64,000 bases of DNA. It comes from Methylobacterium radiotolerans JCM 2831 (lineage in GTDB: Bacteria > Pseudomonadota > Alphaproteobacteria > Rhizobiales > Beijerinckiaceae). The notes beneath the pieces are model-generated. The model saw nothing but the letters and a program-made list of their open reading frames with translations. It made no database searches and was not told where the DNA came from. Positions 51,972 through 60,536 of the stretch are shown here, piece after piece (the first letter of the stretch is position 1; each line of letters starts with the position of its first letter). A program made the translations under genes and the position numbers. Location of the stretch: assembly GCF_000019725.1 (NCBI RefSeq), contig NC_010505.1, forward strand, positions 2,034,001 to 2,098,000. Reading direction: 5' to 3'.

Positions 51972-52086
51972 AATGCCGCGTCGCCGGGCGGATGTGTCCC
52001 GGCGCACGGCACGGATGCCGCGGCGGATTAGTTTTAACCGCATAGCTTATACAGCTCCGCCGTTCGCCAGCGGGGTCCCTCAGGTC

Positions 52087-52671
52087 ATGCGTATGGTCCG
52101 CTCGTCCCACATCGCCGCCGCCGCGCTGCTCGCCGCCTTCCTGGGCGGCTGCGGCGGCGCGGCGCCCCTCACCTTCGACCTCGCGGCGCTGCCGGCCGCG
52201 GGGCGGCCGATCGCGGCCGGCCGCTCGATCGTGGTCTCGGAGCCGGTGAGCATCCAGCCCTTCGAGGCCGACCGGATCATCGTCCGCGAGAACGGCGGCG
52301 CCCTGTCCTTCCTGGGCGGCGGCCAGTGGGCCGACCGGCTGCCGCGCCTGATCCAGACAAGGCTCATCCAGAGCCTGGAGAATTCCGGGCGGCTCCGCTC
52401 CGTGAGCCGGCCCGGCGACAAGGTCGTGGCCGATTACCAGCTGATCAGCGAGATCCGCGCCTTCGACGTGCAGTCCGGGACCGGCGAGGCGGTGGTCGAC
52501 CTGTCGCTGAAGCTCGTGGCCGACGGCACCGGCAAGGTGGCGGCGGCGCGGATCTTCACGGCCCGCGTCCCGGTGTCCAAGATCGATGCCGGCAGCGGCG
52601 CCCGCGCCCTCGATCAGGCGCTGACCGTCGTGCTGGCCGACGTGGTGCGCTGGGTGAACAGCGGGCGCTGA
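52087..52671 (+). CDS. ABC-type transport auxiliary lipoprotein (DUF330/PqiC-like)
   Basis: The product is 194 residues. A lipoprotein signal peptide ends with the lipobox FLGGC, giving lipidated C22. The mature domain (TFDLAALPAA, VVSEPVSIQPFEADRIIVRE, ALDQALTVVLADVVRWV) matches the family of outer-membrane lipoproteins that accompany MCE transporters. It probably anchors the Mla system to the outer membrane. The ATG at 52087 gives a normal signal peptide, whereas the frame upstream is Arg-rich, so the longer start is rejected. It is the last gene of the operon. Confidence 0.88.
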   Translation: MRMVRSSHIAAAALLAAFLGGCGGAAPLTFDLAALPAAGRPIAAGRSIVVSEPVSIQPFEADRIIVRENGGALSFLGGGQWADRLPRLIQTRLIQSLENSGRLRSVSRPGDKVVADYQLISEIRAFDVQSGTGEAVVDLSLKLVADGTGKVAAARIFTARVPVSKIDAGSGARALDQALTVVLADVVRWVNSGR

Positions 52672-52922
52672 GGCCCCGCGGCCGGCCCGCGCCGACGCCC
52701 CCGCCGGGGCGGGGCGCTCGCGACGGAACGTCTTCCGAATGCCAGCCGTGCGGATCCGCTCCACGGCCCGACAGGCGCCACGGGTGATGGGACGGGCCCG
52801 ACGGTCCATCGTGGGCGCGCGGGATTTCCTGCCGATCAATCCGTGTCCCGCGGCGCCGCGGCGGCGTGCGTGGACGGGGCGCGGTTGCGGTTCGCAGCAA
52901 TCGCGGTCATACGGCTGCCGCG

Positions 52923-53906
52923 ATGCAGACTCTGTTCTCAACCGAAGGTGTATCGGAGAAGGATAGGTTTCGCCTGTGGCGAGACGTCTGCGAAGATCGC
53001 CTGGTTCCGATGGCGCAGGACCGTCTCAACGACGATCCGTTTCACGCGACGATCGAGGGAGCCAGTATCGGCGGCCTGGTCTTCACGAAATTCGCGCTGC
53101 GCAACCTGCGGGCGGCCACGACGCCGCGCACGCTTCGCCATGAGAACCACAAGACTGACCACCTGTTCATGAGCATCGTGCTCTCGGGACAGGTCCGCGC
53201 GGATCAGTACGATCGGTCGAGCACGGATCGGGTCGGCGACTTCTCGATCCGGGATACGAATACACCTTGGACGATCGAGCACGGCGGCTACAGCGAGGTG
53301 CTGGCCATCGGGATCCCGCGGGAGCGGCTGGAGGGGGCTCTGGGCTCCGCACGCCTGTTCGCCGGCGTGACTGTCGGCGGCGATCTGCCGACCGCGACCC
53401 TGACCCGGTCGTTCCTGGGTAACCTGCTCAGCCTGGGCGACCGGCTGACGCCCCAGGTGGCCGAGAGCATGGTCTCCACGGGGCTCGACCTCATCGTCGC
53501 CAGCCTCGCGGAGCGGCTCGCGCGGGAGGCGCAGCAGCCCGTCCAGGACAGCGTCGTGGTGCAGCGCGCCCGGGCCTATCTCGAGGCCCATCTCCACGAT
53601 CCGACCCTGGACCCGCCCCGGCTCGCGGCCGCGGCCGGCGTGTCCCTGCGCCGGCTGCAGGCGCTGTTCCGCGCGCAGGACCGGCACATCGCCGACTGGA
53701 TCTGGCACCGCAGGCTCGAGGCGGCCGCCAAGCGCTTGGCCGATCCGGGCTGCCTCCACATGCCGCTGGGGACCCTGGCGTATGGCTGCGGCTTCCTCAG
53801 CCAGTCCCACTTCTCCCGCCGCTTCAAGGAGCGCTACGGCCTGAGCCCCCGCGACTACCGCATGCGCGCCCTCGCGCCGGGCGCCGCCGCCAGTCCGGAG
53901 CGCTGA
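52923..53906 (+). CDS. AraC family regulator with N-terminal sensor domain
   Basis: The product is 327 residues. The N-terminal part (about 20-190) is the AraC-binding-like sensor domain typical of FeaR-type regulators (KDRFRLWRDVCEDRLVPM), and the C-terminal 100 residues carry two helix-turn-helix units (LAAAAGVSLRRLQALFRAQD, GFLSQSHFSRRFKERYG). The effector and targets are unknown. The ATG at 52923 begins the conserved region. It follows the Mla lipoprotein gene by about 250 bases and precedes a convergent XRE gene, with no evident link to either. Confidence 0.88.
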   Translation: MQTLFSTEGVSEKDRFRLWRDVCEDRLVPMAQDRLNDDPFHATIEGASIGGLVFTKFALRNLRAATTPRTLRHENHKTDHLFMSIVLSGQVRADQYDRSSTDRVGDFSIRDTNTPWTIEHGGYSEVLAIGIPRERLEGALGSARLFAGVTVGGDLPTATLTRSFLGNLLSLGDRLTPQVAESMVSTGLDLIVASLAERLAREAQQPVQDSVVVQRARAYLEAHLHDPTLDPPRLAAAAGVSLRRLQALFRAQDRHIADWIWHRRLEAAAKRLADPGCLHMPLGTLAYGCGFLSQSHFSRRFKERYGLSPRDYRMRALAPGAAASPER

Positions 53907-53939
53907 CCGGGGGCTTGACCGGGGCTCGGCCGGGCCGCC

Positions 53940-54566
53940 TCACTCCATCACGGCGGCCTTCATGATCACCACCATGGTGGCCCGGGCCGGGCCGTCCGTG
54001 CAGCGCACGAGGTGGGGCCGGTCACAGCGGTAGCGCAGGGTCTCGCCGGCCCGCGCCCGCTGCACGACGCCGCCGATCTCGACCTCGAACGCGCCCTCGG
54101 TGACCGAGAGGGATTCCACCGAGCCGCGCTGGTGCGGGTCCGAGTCGAGGACGCCGCCCGGATCGGCCGTGACCTCGTACCATTGCAGCCACTCGATCGT
54201 CTTGAGCCAGCCGATGATCGCCAGCCGCACCTTCCCGTCCTCGGAGACGAGGATCGGCGTGTCGGCCCGGGAGGTCTTCTCGATGAACGGCTCCTCGTCG
54301 CCGGCCGCCAGCACCCGCTCGATCGACACGTCGAGGGCCTGGGACAGGCGCCAGATCGTCGCCAGCGTCGGGTTGGTCTCGTTGCGCTCGATCTGGCTGA
54401 TGATCGACTTGGCCACGCCGGACTGCTCGGCGAGTTCCGAGAGCGAGAGGTTGTAGGCCTTGCGCAGCCGCTGGATGGTCTTGCCGAGCTGGCCGGAGAG
54501 CGCCTGCGCCCCGGTCAGCAGGTCGCGCCCGCGCGCCCGGTCGGGCCGTTCCGCCTGATCCTGCAT
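53940..54566 (-). CDS. XRE-cupin transcriptional regulator
   Basis: The product is 208 residues: a cro/C1-type helix-turn-helix at about 28-85 (LSLSELAEQSGVAKSIISQIE) followed by a cupin sensor (about 130-200). This architecture regulates amino acid, polyamine or sugar use in many proteobacteria. The ligand is not evident. It is convergent with the AraC gene and lies upstream of thiD on the same strand, but with a gap of about 150 bases, so I do not infer control of thiamine genes. The start is the ATG at 54566, preceded by an AT-rich region. Confidence 0.88.
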   Translation of the reverse strand: MQDQAERPDRARGRDLLTGAQALSGQLGKTIQRLRKAYNLSLSELAEQSGVAKSIISQIERNETNPTLATIWRLSQALDVSIERVLAAGDEEPFIEKTSRADTPILVSEDGKVRLAIIGWLKTIEWLQWYEVTADPGGVLDSDPHQRGSVESLSVTEGAFEVEIGGVVQRARAGETLRYRCDRPHLVRCTDGPARATMVVIMKAAVME

Positions 54567-54713
54567 CGTCCCCGATCCGCCTGCACCGTTCCGTTATCCG
54601 AACGATCGTGCGCTTCTTCAAACGCAATCGACGCCCGGTTGCAAGGCGGCGCCCGGCGCGCGCAGTGGCGTGCGCACCGGAAAGCGCCGGCCCAGGACCG
54701 GGCCAGGACCGGC

Positions 54714-55529
54714 CTAGGACCAGACGGCGTGGAAGTGGTGGACCGGCCCGTGCCCCGTTCCGACCGCGAGGCTGTCCGCCGCCGCGAGGGCGGCCGTGAG
54801 GTAGGCCTTGGCCTCCGCCACCGCCTCCGGCAGCGCCAGGCCCTGGGCGAGGCCCGCCGCGACCGCGGCCGAGAGCGTGCAGCCGGTGCCGTGGGTGTTG
54901 CGCGTCGCGATCCGCGGCGCCGACAGGGTCCGCAGGGCGCCGTCCGCCGTCACGAGGTGGTCGATGCTCTCCCGCCCCGTGCCGTGGCCGCCCTTGATCA
55001 GCACCGCCCTGGCGCCGAGGGCGACCAGCCGGCGCGCCTGGGCCACGATCGCCGCCGCGTCCGCGGCGACGGGCTCGCCGAGGAGCACCGCCGCCTCCGG
55101 CAGGTTGGGGGTGATCAGGTCGGCCCGGGGCAGCAGCCGCTCGCGCAGCGTCGCCACGGCGGCGTCGGTGATCAGCCGGTCGCCGCTGGTGGCGACCATC
55201 ACCGGATCGAGGACCACCGGGATCGCTCCGGCGCGCCGCGCCAGGCCTTCGGCGACCGCCGCGATCACCGCGGTCTGCGACAGCATGCCGATCTTCACGG
55301 CCTTCACGGCGAGGTCGGCGAACACGCTGTCGATCTGCCGGGCGACGAAATCCGCCGGCACGTCGTGGATGCCCTGGACGCCGATCGTGTTCTGCGCGGT
55401 CAGGGCCGTGATCACGCTGGCGCCGTAGACGCCCAGCGCCGAGAAGGTCTTGAGGTCCGCCTGGATGCCGGCACCGCCGCCGGAATCCGAGCCCGCGATC
55501 GTGACCGCGATGGGCGCCGGGCCGCTCAT
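54714..55529 (-). CDS. thiD: Hydroxymethylpyrimidine/phosphomethylpyrimidine kinase
   Basis: The product is 271 residues. It phosphorylates HMP-P to HMP-PP for thiamine synthesis. Ribokinase-fold signatures are present: [16 protein letters not shown] near the start, [14 protein letters not shown], and the [17 protein letters not shown] anion hole with the catalytic Asp/Cys region. Its ATG overlaps the thiE stop codon (ATGA, 55526-55529), so the two are translationally coupled. The kinase core is complete. No TPP riboswitch was recognised upstream of the pair. Confidence 0.95.
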   Translation of the reverse strand: MSGPAPIAVTIAGSDSGGGAGIQADLKTFSALGVYGASVITALTAQNTIGVQGIHDVPADFVARQIDSVFADLAVKAVKIGMLSQTAVIAAVAEGLARRAGAIPVVLDPVMVATSGDRLITDAAVATLRERLLPRADLITPNLPEAAVLLGEPVAADAAAIVAQARRLVALGARAVLIKGGHGTGRESIDHLVTADGALRTLSAPRIATRNTHGTGCTLSAAVAAGLAQGLALPEAVAEAKAYLTAALAAADSLAVGTGHGPVHHFHAVWS

Positions 55530-56272
55530 CGGGCGCCGGCCCGCTCCGCCAGGGCGCCGTCGATCCGCGCGCGCAGGTCGTGGGCGCGCTGGCGCACCGA
55601 GTCGGCGCCGAACAGGGCGGTGATGACCGCGACGCCGTCCGCCCCCGCGGCGACGACCGCGGCGGCGTTGTCGAGGCCGATCCCCGCGATGGCGCCGAGC
55701 GGCAGGCCGGCCCCACGGGCGAGGCGGGCGCGGAAGGCGATGCTGGCGAAGCCGTCGAGGCCCACCGGCGGGTCGGGGTTGTCCTTGCTGGTGGTGGCGA
55801 ACACGCCGCCGATGCAGGCGTAGTCGACGGGCAGCCGGTACAGCTCGTCGGCCTGGGCGGGCTTCTTCAGGGTGAGGCCGATGATCGCGCCCTCCCCCAG
55901 GAGCCGGCGCGCGTCGGCCGGGTGGAGGTCGCTCTGGCCGAGATGCACCCCGTCGGCTCCGGCCGCCAGGGCGAGGTCGACGCGGTCGTTGACGAGGACC
56001 GGGACGCGGCCGCCCACCGCTGCCAGGATCGCCCGGATCCGCGCCAGGGCGGCGCGGGCATCGGCGATGTCCTTCTCGCGGTACTGGAGCAGGGTGCAGC
56101 CTCCCGCCACCGCCTCCGCGCCGAGTTCCGCCAGCCGCGCCCCGTCGGCGCCGCAGACGCCGACATCGAGGAGCCCGTAGAGGCGCAGGTCGACGGCCCG
56201 GCTGCCGGCCGCGGAGGACGGCGCGGGGGAATTCGCAGGGGAATTCGCGGGGGAAGTCGCGCTCGCTGGCAT
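55526..56272 (-). CDS. thiE: Thiamine phosphate synthase
   Basis: The product is 248 residues with the TIM-barrel thiE pattern: [41 protein letters not shown] motif and [17 protein letters not shown]. It joins HMP-PP with thiazole phosphate to make thiamine phosphate. The N-terminal 28 residues are low complexity and contain a three-copy SPAN repeat encoded by 12-bp units, which is not part of the enzyme fold. It is first in the thiE-thiD pair. The start at 56272 is an ATG; a shorter start after the repeat is possible. Confidence 0.93.
   Translation of the reverse strand: MPASATSPANSPANSPAPSSAAGSRAVDLRLYGLLDVGVCGADGARLAELGAEAVAGGCTLLQYREKDIADARAALARIRAILAAVGGRVPVLVNDRVDLALAAGADGVHLGQSDLHPADARRLLGEGAIIGLTLKKPAQADELYRLPVDYACIGGVFATTSKDNPDPPVGLDGFASIAFRARLARGAGLPLGAIAGIGLDNAAAVVAAGADGVAVITALFGADSVRQRAHDLRARIDGALAERAGAR
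56223..56258. repeat. 12-bp tandem repeat in the thiE N-terminus
   Basis: Three 12-bp units (GCGGGGGAATTC-like on the plus strand) encode Asn-Ser-Pro-Ala repeats before the catalytic domain. Copy number could vary without frameshift. Confidence 0.75.
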
Positions 56273-56489
56273 CGCTGTCGTCGCTCGATCCGCCTCGGCC
56301 GGCCCCGTGCCGGCCCGCCCCGGCCCCTGTTTGGGCAGGCCTCGCCGCGTTGGCAAGCGGCCGTCGGCGCGCGGTGCGTCGACGGGGCCCCCCGCTCCGT
56401 CATACGGCGGCGTTGACGCGCGGCGATCCTGCCCCCCTATAGGCGGGATCCGCTACGGCGCATCCCGGGGGACGGACGGTCGAGGAACG

Positions 56490-57485
56490 ATGACGGGTGC
56501 CGCGACGCAGACGGACGCGCGCGGGGGGCAGGCCCCGCCGGAGCGCTCCTCCGTAGGCCTCGTCGCGGTGATCGTCGCCGCGACCAAGGGGGAGCCGCGC
56601 GCCCTGACGATCCGGGTCCCGGACCAGGCGCCCGGCCGCGGCGACGGCCTGCCGGCCGGTCCCCTCGTCCCCGAGCACGCCACGCTGGAGCGCGGCCTGC
56701 GCGCCTGGGTGGAGCGGCAGACGCACCAGCGCCTCGGCTATGTGGAGCAGCTCTACACCTTCGGCGACCGCGACCGCTCCGGCACGGCGACCCTGTCGGG
56801 GGTGCACTCGCTCTCGGTAGCCTACCTGGCGCTCGTCCGCGAGGAGCGGCCGGCGGGGCTCGCCGAGGCCGCGTGGCAGAACTGGTACCGCTACCTGCCC
56901 TACGAGGATTTCCGGCAGGGGCGCCCGCGCCAGCTCGACGCCATCGAGGCGCGGCTCGCCGAATGGGCGTCCGAGCCCGAGGATTGCGCCGCGCGGACCC
57001 GCCGCCTGGACCGCCTCGGCCTGACCTTCGGCATGAACGGCGGCACGTGGAACGAGGAGCGCGTCCTGGAGCGCTACGAGCTGCTGTTCGAGGCCGGGCT
57101 GATCCCGGAGGCGAAGGGCAATCCGGGCCCGGCCCTGCCGAACGACCCGACCGGCGTGCCCATGGCCTTCGACCACCGGCGGGTGCTCGCCACCGCGATC
57201 GGCCGGCTGCGGGGCAAGATCAAGTACCGCCCGGTGGTGTTCGAGCTGATGCCGCCGGAGTTCACCCTGCTGCAGCTGCAGAAGACCGTGGAGGCCCTGT
57301 CGGGGACGCAGCTGCACAAGCAGAATTTCCGGCGCCTCGTGGCCCAGCAGGGGCTGGTGGAGGAGACCGAGAGCGTCACCAGCGGCGCCGCCGGCCGGCC
57401 GGCGCGGCTGGTGCGCTTCCGCCGGGAGGTGCTGCTGGAGCGCCCGGCCCCGGGCCTGCGGCTGCCGTCGCGGCGCGCGGGGTGA
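56490..57485 (+). CDS. nadQ: NadQ-like NAD regulator (Nudix-like domain plus winged helix)
   Basis: The product is 331 residues. The N-terminal part (about 22-150) is Nudix-like (SSVGLVAVIVAATKGEPRAL, LGYVEQLYTFGDRDR), without an intact Nudix hydrolase box that I can see. The C-terminal part (about 230-310) is winged-helix-like (FTLLQLQKTVEALSG). This layout matches the COG4111 family annotated as the NAD regulator NadQ in alphaproteobacteria. It would sense NAD metabolites and repress nad genes. The ATG at 56490 follows GAGGAA; upstream codons are non-protein-like. The assignment rests on memory of the family. Confidence 0.7.
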   Translation: MTGAATQTDARGGQAPPERSSVGLVAVIVAATKGEPRALTIRVPDQAPGRGDGLPAGPLVPEHATLERGLRAWVERQTHQRLGYVEQLYTFGDRDRSGTATLSGVHSLSVAYLALVREERPAGLAEAAWQNWYRYLPYEDFRQGRPRQLDAIEARLAEWASEPEDCAARTRRLDRLGLTFGMNGGTWNEERVLERYELLFEAGLIPEAKGNPGPALPNDPTGVPMAFDHRRVLATAIGRLRGKIKYRPVVFELMPPEFTLLQLQKTVEALSGTQLHKQNFRRLVAQQGLVEETESVTSGAAGRPARLVRFRREVLLERPAPGLRLPSRRAG

Positions 57486-57623
57486 CGGCGGCGATCCGTC
57501 CCGCCGCGCGAGGGTGCCGAGCCCGCCGGCGTCGAGCGCGTCGCCCGCCAGGGCCGCCGCGACCGTCGCGGTCACGGGCTCGGTCAGGGAGGCGATCCGG
57601 ACGACCGTGTCGGGGTCGACCGG
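57486..57623 (-). pseudogene. Possible remnant of an EamA/DMT transporter C-terminus
   Basis: Reading the minus strand from about 57623 gives DPDTVVRIASLTEPVTATV followed by AAALAGDALDAGGLG, which closely resembles the last helices of EamA-family transporters (typically SLxEPVTATxLGxLxxGERLxPxG). An in-frame stop lies just upstream at 57642-57644 and there is no intact gene around it. The rest of the 335-base gap up to 57820 has no recognisable coding sequence. It may be a decayed gene fragment. Confidence 0.35.
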
Positions 57624-57820
57624 ATCGCGTCCCGGCCGCGATCAGGCCGAGGGCGAGGCACGCGCGGACGCGGCGCCGGCGCGATCGGGCCCGACGCATG
57701 GGTCGTCGATCCCGCCTGAGAGAGCGCGCCCGACGAGAGTGGCCTCGTCGGGCGGCCGAGATCACTCACGCCGGCCCGATGGCCACGGATGAGGACTGTT
57801 CGGGGACCGGGCCGGCCGGG

Positions 57821-58102
57821 CTACCGGAACGGGTCGGCGCCGGGTGCCGGCTTCACGCCGTGGAGCATCCGGTACAGCGTCCATTCCTCGACGATCTTCC
57901 GGCCCGGAAGGGCGCAGAGCCCGATCGTGCCGCCGTCGGGCAGCTTCGCGAGGATCGACTGCCCGCCCATCGTCGCGCAGAAGGCCGAGGCCGGATTCTC
58001 CAGCGCCCGCGCCGCTCCCGGTCCGGCGACCGCGGCGCAGACCGCGAGCGCGCGGACAGGCCACGCGGCGGCAGCGCTCCACGGCCCGATCACGCGCTTC
58101 AT
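57821..58102 (-). CDS. Secreted DUF333 domain protein
   Basis: The product is 93 residues. A signal peptide (about 1-32, hydrophobic WPVRALAVCAAVAGPGAARA) precedes a DUF333 domain with the family pattern NPASAFCATMGGQS and GGTIGLCALPGRKIVEEW, which contains two cysteines likely to pair. Family members are annotated as putative hemolysins without proof. It starts 13 bases after the panB stop and is probably cotranscribed with it, though no functional link to pantothenate is evident. Confidence 0.75.
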   Translation of the reverse strand: MKRVIGPWSAAAAWPVRALAVCAAVAGPGAARALENPASAFCATMGGQSILAKLPDGGTIGLCALPGRKIVEEWTLYRMLHGVKPAPGADPFR

Positions 58103-58115
58103 GGGCCGCCCTGCC

Positions 58116-58934
58116 CTACCCGTAGGTGTGGTCGTCGGCCGGGAACCGCCCGGCCCGGACCTCATCGGCGTAGGCCTTCACGGCGTCCTCGATGTGGGTC
58201 CGCAGGCTCCCGAACTGGCGCACGAATTTCGGCGTGCGCTCGGACAGCCCGAGCATGTCCTCCAGAACCAGGATCTGCCCGTCGCAGACCGCCGAGGCGC
58301 CGATGCCGATCGTGGCGGCGGTGACCCGGGGCGAGGACGCGATCGCCCGCGCCACCGGCTCGACGATGCCCTCGAGCACGATCGCGAAGGCGCCGGCCTC
58401 CGAGATGGCGCGGGCATCCTCCAGGAGTCGGCGCTCGTCGTCCGGCCCCCGGCCCTGCACCTTGAAGCCGCCCATCGTGTTCACCGCCTGCGGGGTGAGG
58501 CCGATATGGCCCATCACCGGAACGCCGCGCTGGACGAGGAACGCCACCGTCTCGGCGAAATGGGCGCCGCCCTCCATCTTGATGGCGCCGGCGCCGGTCT
58601 CCTTCAGGACCCGGGAGGCGTTCAGGAAGGCCTGCTCCCGGCTCGCCTCGTAGGAGCCGAACGGCATGTCGACCACGACCAGCGCCTTCTCGGTGCCGCG
58701 GATCACCGCCTGGGCCTGGAGGATCATCATCTCCAGGGTCACGGGGATCGTCGATTCCATCCCGTGCATGACCATGCCGAGGGAATCGCCCACGAGGATG
58801 AAGTCGCAATAGGGATCGACGATGCCGGCCGTGTGGGCGTGGTAGGCGGTGAGCGCGATGATCTTGCGCCCCTCGGCCTTGCGCTTGCCGATATCGATCG
58901 CCCGGAGCCGTCGGGACTGCACGACCTGCGACAT
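58116..58934 (-). CDS. panB: Ketopantoate hydroxymethyltransferase
   Basis: The product is 272 residues. It adds a hydroxymethyl group from methylene-tetrahydrofolate to ketoisovalerate, the first step of pantothenate and CoA synthesis. Recognised motifs are [40 protein letters not shown] and the metal-site aspartates in these segments, plus [19 protein letters not shown]. Family length is about 265 residues, so it is complete. The start [19 protein letters not shown] is the family-standard opening. A DUF333 gene follows by 13 bases. Confidence 0.95.
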   Translation of the reverse strand: MSQVVQSRRLRAIDIGKRKAEGRKIIALTAYHAHTAGIVDPYCDFILVGDSLGMVMHGMESTIPVTLEMMILQAQAVIRGTEKALVVVDMPFGSYEASREQAFLNASRVLKETGAGAIKMEGGAHFAETVAFLVQRGVPVMGHIGLTPQAVNTMGGFKVQGRGPDDERRLLEDARAISEAGAFAIVLEGIVEPVARAIASSPRVTAATIGIGASAVCDGQILVLEDMLGLSERTPKFVRQFGSLRTHIEDAVKAYADEVRAGRFPADDHTYG

Positions 58935-59055
58935 GGTTCAGACCTCATTCCGGCCACCCAGGACGAGGCGCGGGTCCCCTCTCCCGCCCGGGAGCGGGCG
59001 CGCCCGCTCCGTGAGCCTCGTTCCGGGCCTCTCTTACATGGCCCGGCGCCGCGGG

Positions 59056-59652
59056 TCAGCGCCCCGCCTGCGGCTCGGCACCCGCCTTCCAGTCCGGATC
59101 GACCGTCAGGTTCGCGGTCTCGTGCTGCTCCTGCCAGCCCTCGACCCCCTGCGGGAACCAGCGCACGCCGGTATAGCCCTTCAGCACCAGCCGCTTGGCG
59201 GCGTTCCAGCTGCCCCAGCACTCGACGTGGCAGAACACCACGACGGGCTTGGCCTTGTCGCCCCCGGTCAGGGCCGCGACGCGGGCGTAGAACAGCGCCT
59301 CGCGCGCCGGCGCCAGGGGCTCGGCGCCGGCCTCCGGCATCCAGACGGCGCCGGGGATCGACGGATGCACCGGCAGCCAGAGGCGGCCCTCCGGGAAGTT
59401 CGACGGCTTGCGGTCCGGCGCCGCCACGTCGAGCAGCACCGGCTTGTCGGGCCCGGCCATCAGGGCGGCGACGGCGTCGGCGTCGACCACCGCGGCGCCC
59501 TTGAGGGTCGGCGGCGTGTAGCCCTTCGGGGGACCGGCGTAGAGGCCCTCCGGCTCGGGCACGTTCACCGGGGAATCGGCCGGGGCCGCGGCGAGGCAGA
59601 GGAGCGCGGCGCAGGCCGCCGCGGCCCGGCCGGTCAGGAGGAGGCGCCGCAT
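59056..59652 (-). CDS. PQQ-catabolism-associated Cys-Trp motif rhodanese-like protein
   Basis: The product is 198 residues: a signal peptide (about 1-23), then a rhodanese-like domain with the family motif CHVECWGSWNAAKR. I recognise it as the protein annotated PQQ-dependent catabolism-associated CXXCW motif protein, found next to quinoprotein dehydrogenase genes. It is periplasmic and may handle sulfur or redox transfer. It begins two bases after the stop of the SoxYZ-like gene. The ATG at 59652 gives a clean signal peptide. The biochemical role is not proven. Confidence 0.82.
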   Translation of the reverse strand: MRRLLLTGRAAAACAALLCLAAAPADSPVNVPEPEGLYAGPPKGYTPPTLKGAAVVDADAVAALMAGPDKPVLLDVAAPDRKPSNFPEGRLWLPVHPSIPGAVWMPEAGAEPLAPAREALFYARVAALTGGDKAKPVVVFCHVECWGSWNAAKRLVLKGYTGVRWFPQGVEGWQEQHETANLTVDPDWKAGAEPQAGR

Positions 59653-59654
59653 GG

Positions 59655-60494
59655 TCAGTTCGTCGGGCTCGGCGGGGTGAAGCTGTGCTGCCACTGGCCG
59701 CCCTGGTTGTCGGAGGCCGCCACCTGGATCGGCTTGCCGTCCGGCTTGAACGCGAAGTTGATCACCGGGTTCGACGCGATCGAGATGTCGCCCGTCATGG
59801 TGAAGACCTTCCGGTCGCCCGCCGAGACGGTCAGCTTGTCGATGTAGCGCGCCGGCGTGTAGTCGCGGGTCACCTGGTTCATCTGCATGCCGGAGAAGTT
59901 CGGGTGGCGGATCATCAGCGTCGCCTCGACGGGCTTGCCGGCCGCCGTCTCGGCGAACTTCATGCGCATGTCGCCCATGCCCTTCATGGCCTCCTCGTCG
60001 CTCATGCCCATCGGGGCCGAGCAGCCGCCGGAGGCCTTCACGAACTGCTTGGCCTCGTAGAGCTTGCCGTCCGTCGTCTCCACCACGGCGTGCATGTCGG
60101 TGTAGTTGTTGACCCGCACGCGCAGCTTCAGCTCCGCCGGGTCGGCGGCCGGCCCGAACTCGAACTTGGCCGCGTAGGGCGCCGGGTTGTCGTCGATGAT
60201 CAGCGAGACCGCCTTGATCTGCCCGTCGTTGGGCATGGTCAGGGTGATCGGCACCAGGGCGGCGTCGAGCGCCCGGGCGGGCGCCTCGATCTTCACGAGG
60301 CTGTCGGTCGGGGCGATCTGGCGGTCGCCGAAGATCGACTTGGCGATCTCCTGCCAGCGGGCCGCCCGCTCCTGGTCGGTGTCGGAGGCGCCGGCCGCCC
60401 GCGCGGCGCCGGCGAGCGGTCCGGACAGGGCCGTCGTCGCCAGGACGAGGCCGAGGGCGAGGGTGGAGAAGGTCTGTCCGATCCTGTGCGTCAT
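59655..60494 (-). CDS. Quinoprotein-associated SoxYZ-like carrier protein
   Basis: The product is 279 residues. A signal peptide (about 1-35) is followed by a SoxY-like part (DQERAARWQEIAKSIFGDRQ to FVKASGGCSAPMG, where the Cys in GGC is the likely carrier residue) and a SoxZ-like part (MMIRHPNFSGM-type: TLMIRHPNFSGMQMNQVTRD). This fused form is known as the quinoprotein dehydrogenase-associated SoxYZ-like carrier. It is the middle gene of three, 42 bases after the hydrolase gene. A role in PQQ enzyme electron or sulfur relay is inferred from family context. Confidence 0.88.
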   Translation of the reverse strand: MTHRIGQTFSTLALGLVLATTALSGPLAGAARAAGASDTDQERAARWQEIAKSIFGDRQIAPTDSLVKIEAPARALDAALVPITLTMPNDGQIKAVSLIIDDNPAPYAAKFEFGPAADPAELKLRVRVNNYTDMHAVVETTDGKLYEAKQFVKASGGCSAPMGMSDEEAMKGMGDMRMKFAETAAGKPVEATLMIRHPNFSGMQMNQVTRDYTPARYIDKLTVSAGDRKVFTMTGDISIASNPVINFAFKPDGKPIQVAASDNQGGQWQHSFTPPSPTN

Positions 60495-60536
60495 GGCGTG
60501 CCTCCCGATTGGCTTGGATATGGGGGTCCTAAAAAC

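Noticed and set aside
56273..56489. Possible TPP riboswitch upstream of thiE
   Set aside because: I could not find the conserved CUGAGA/GAUGAG boxes in the upstream region on the correct strand.
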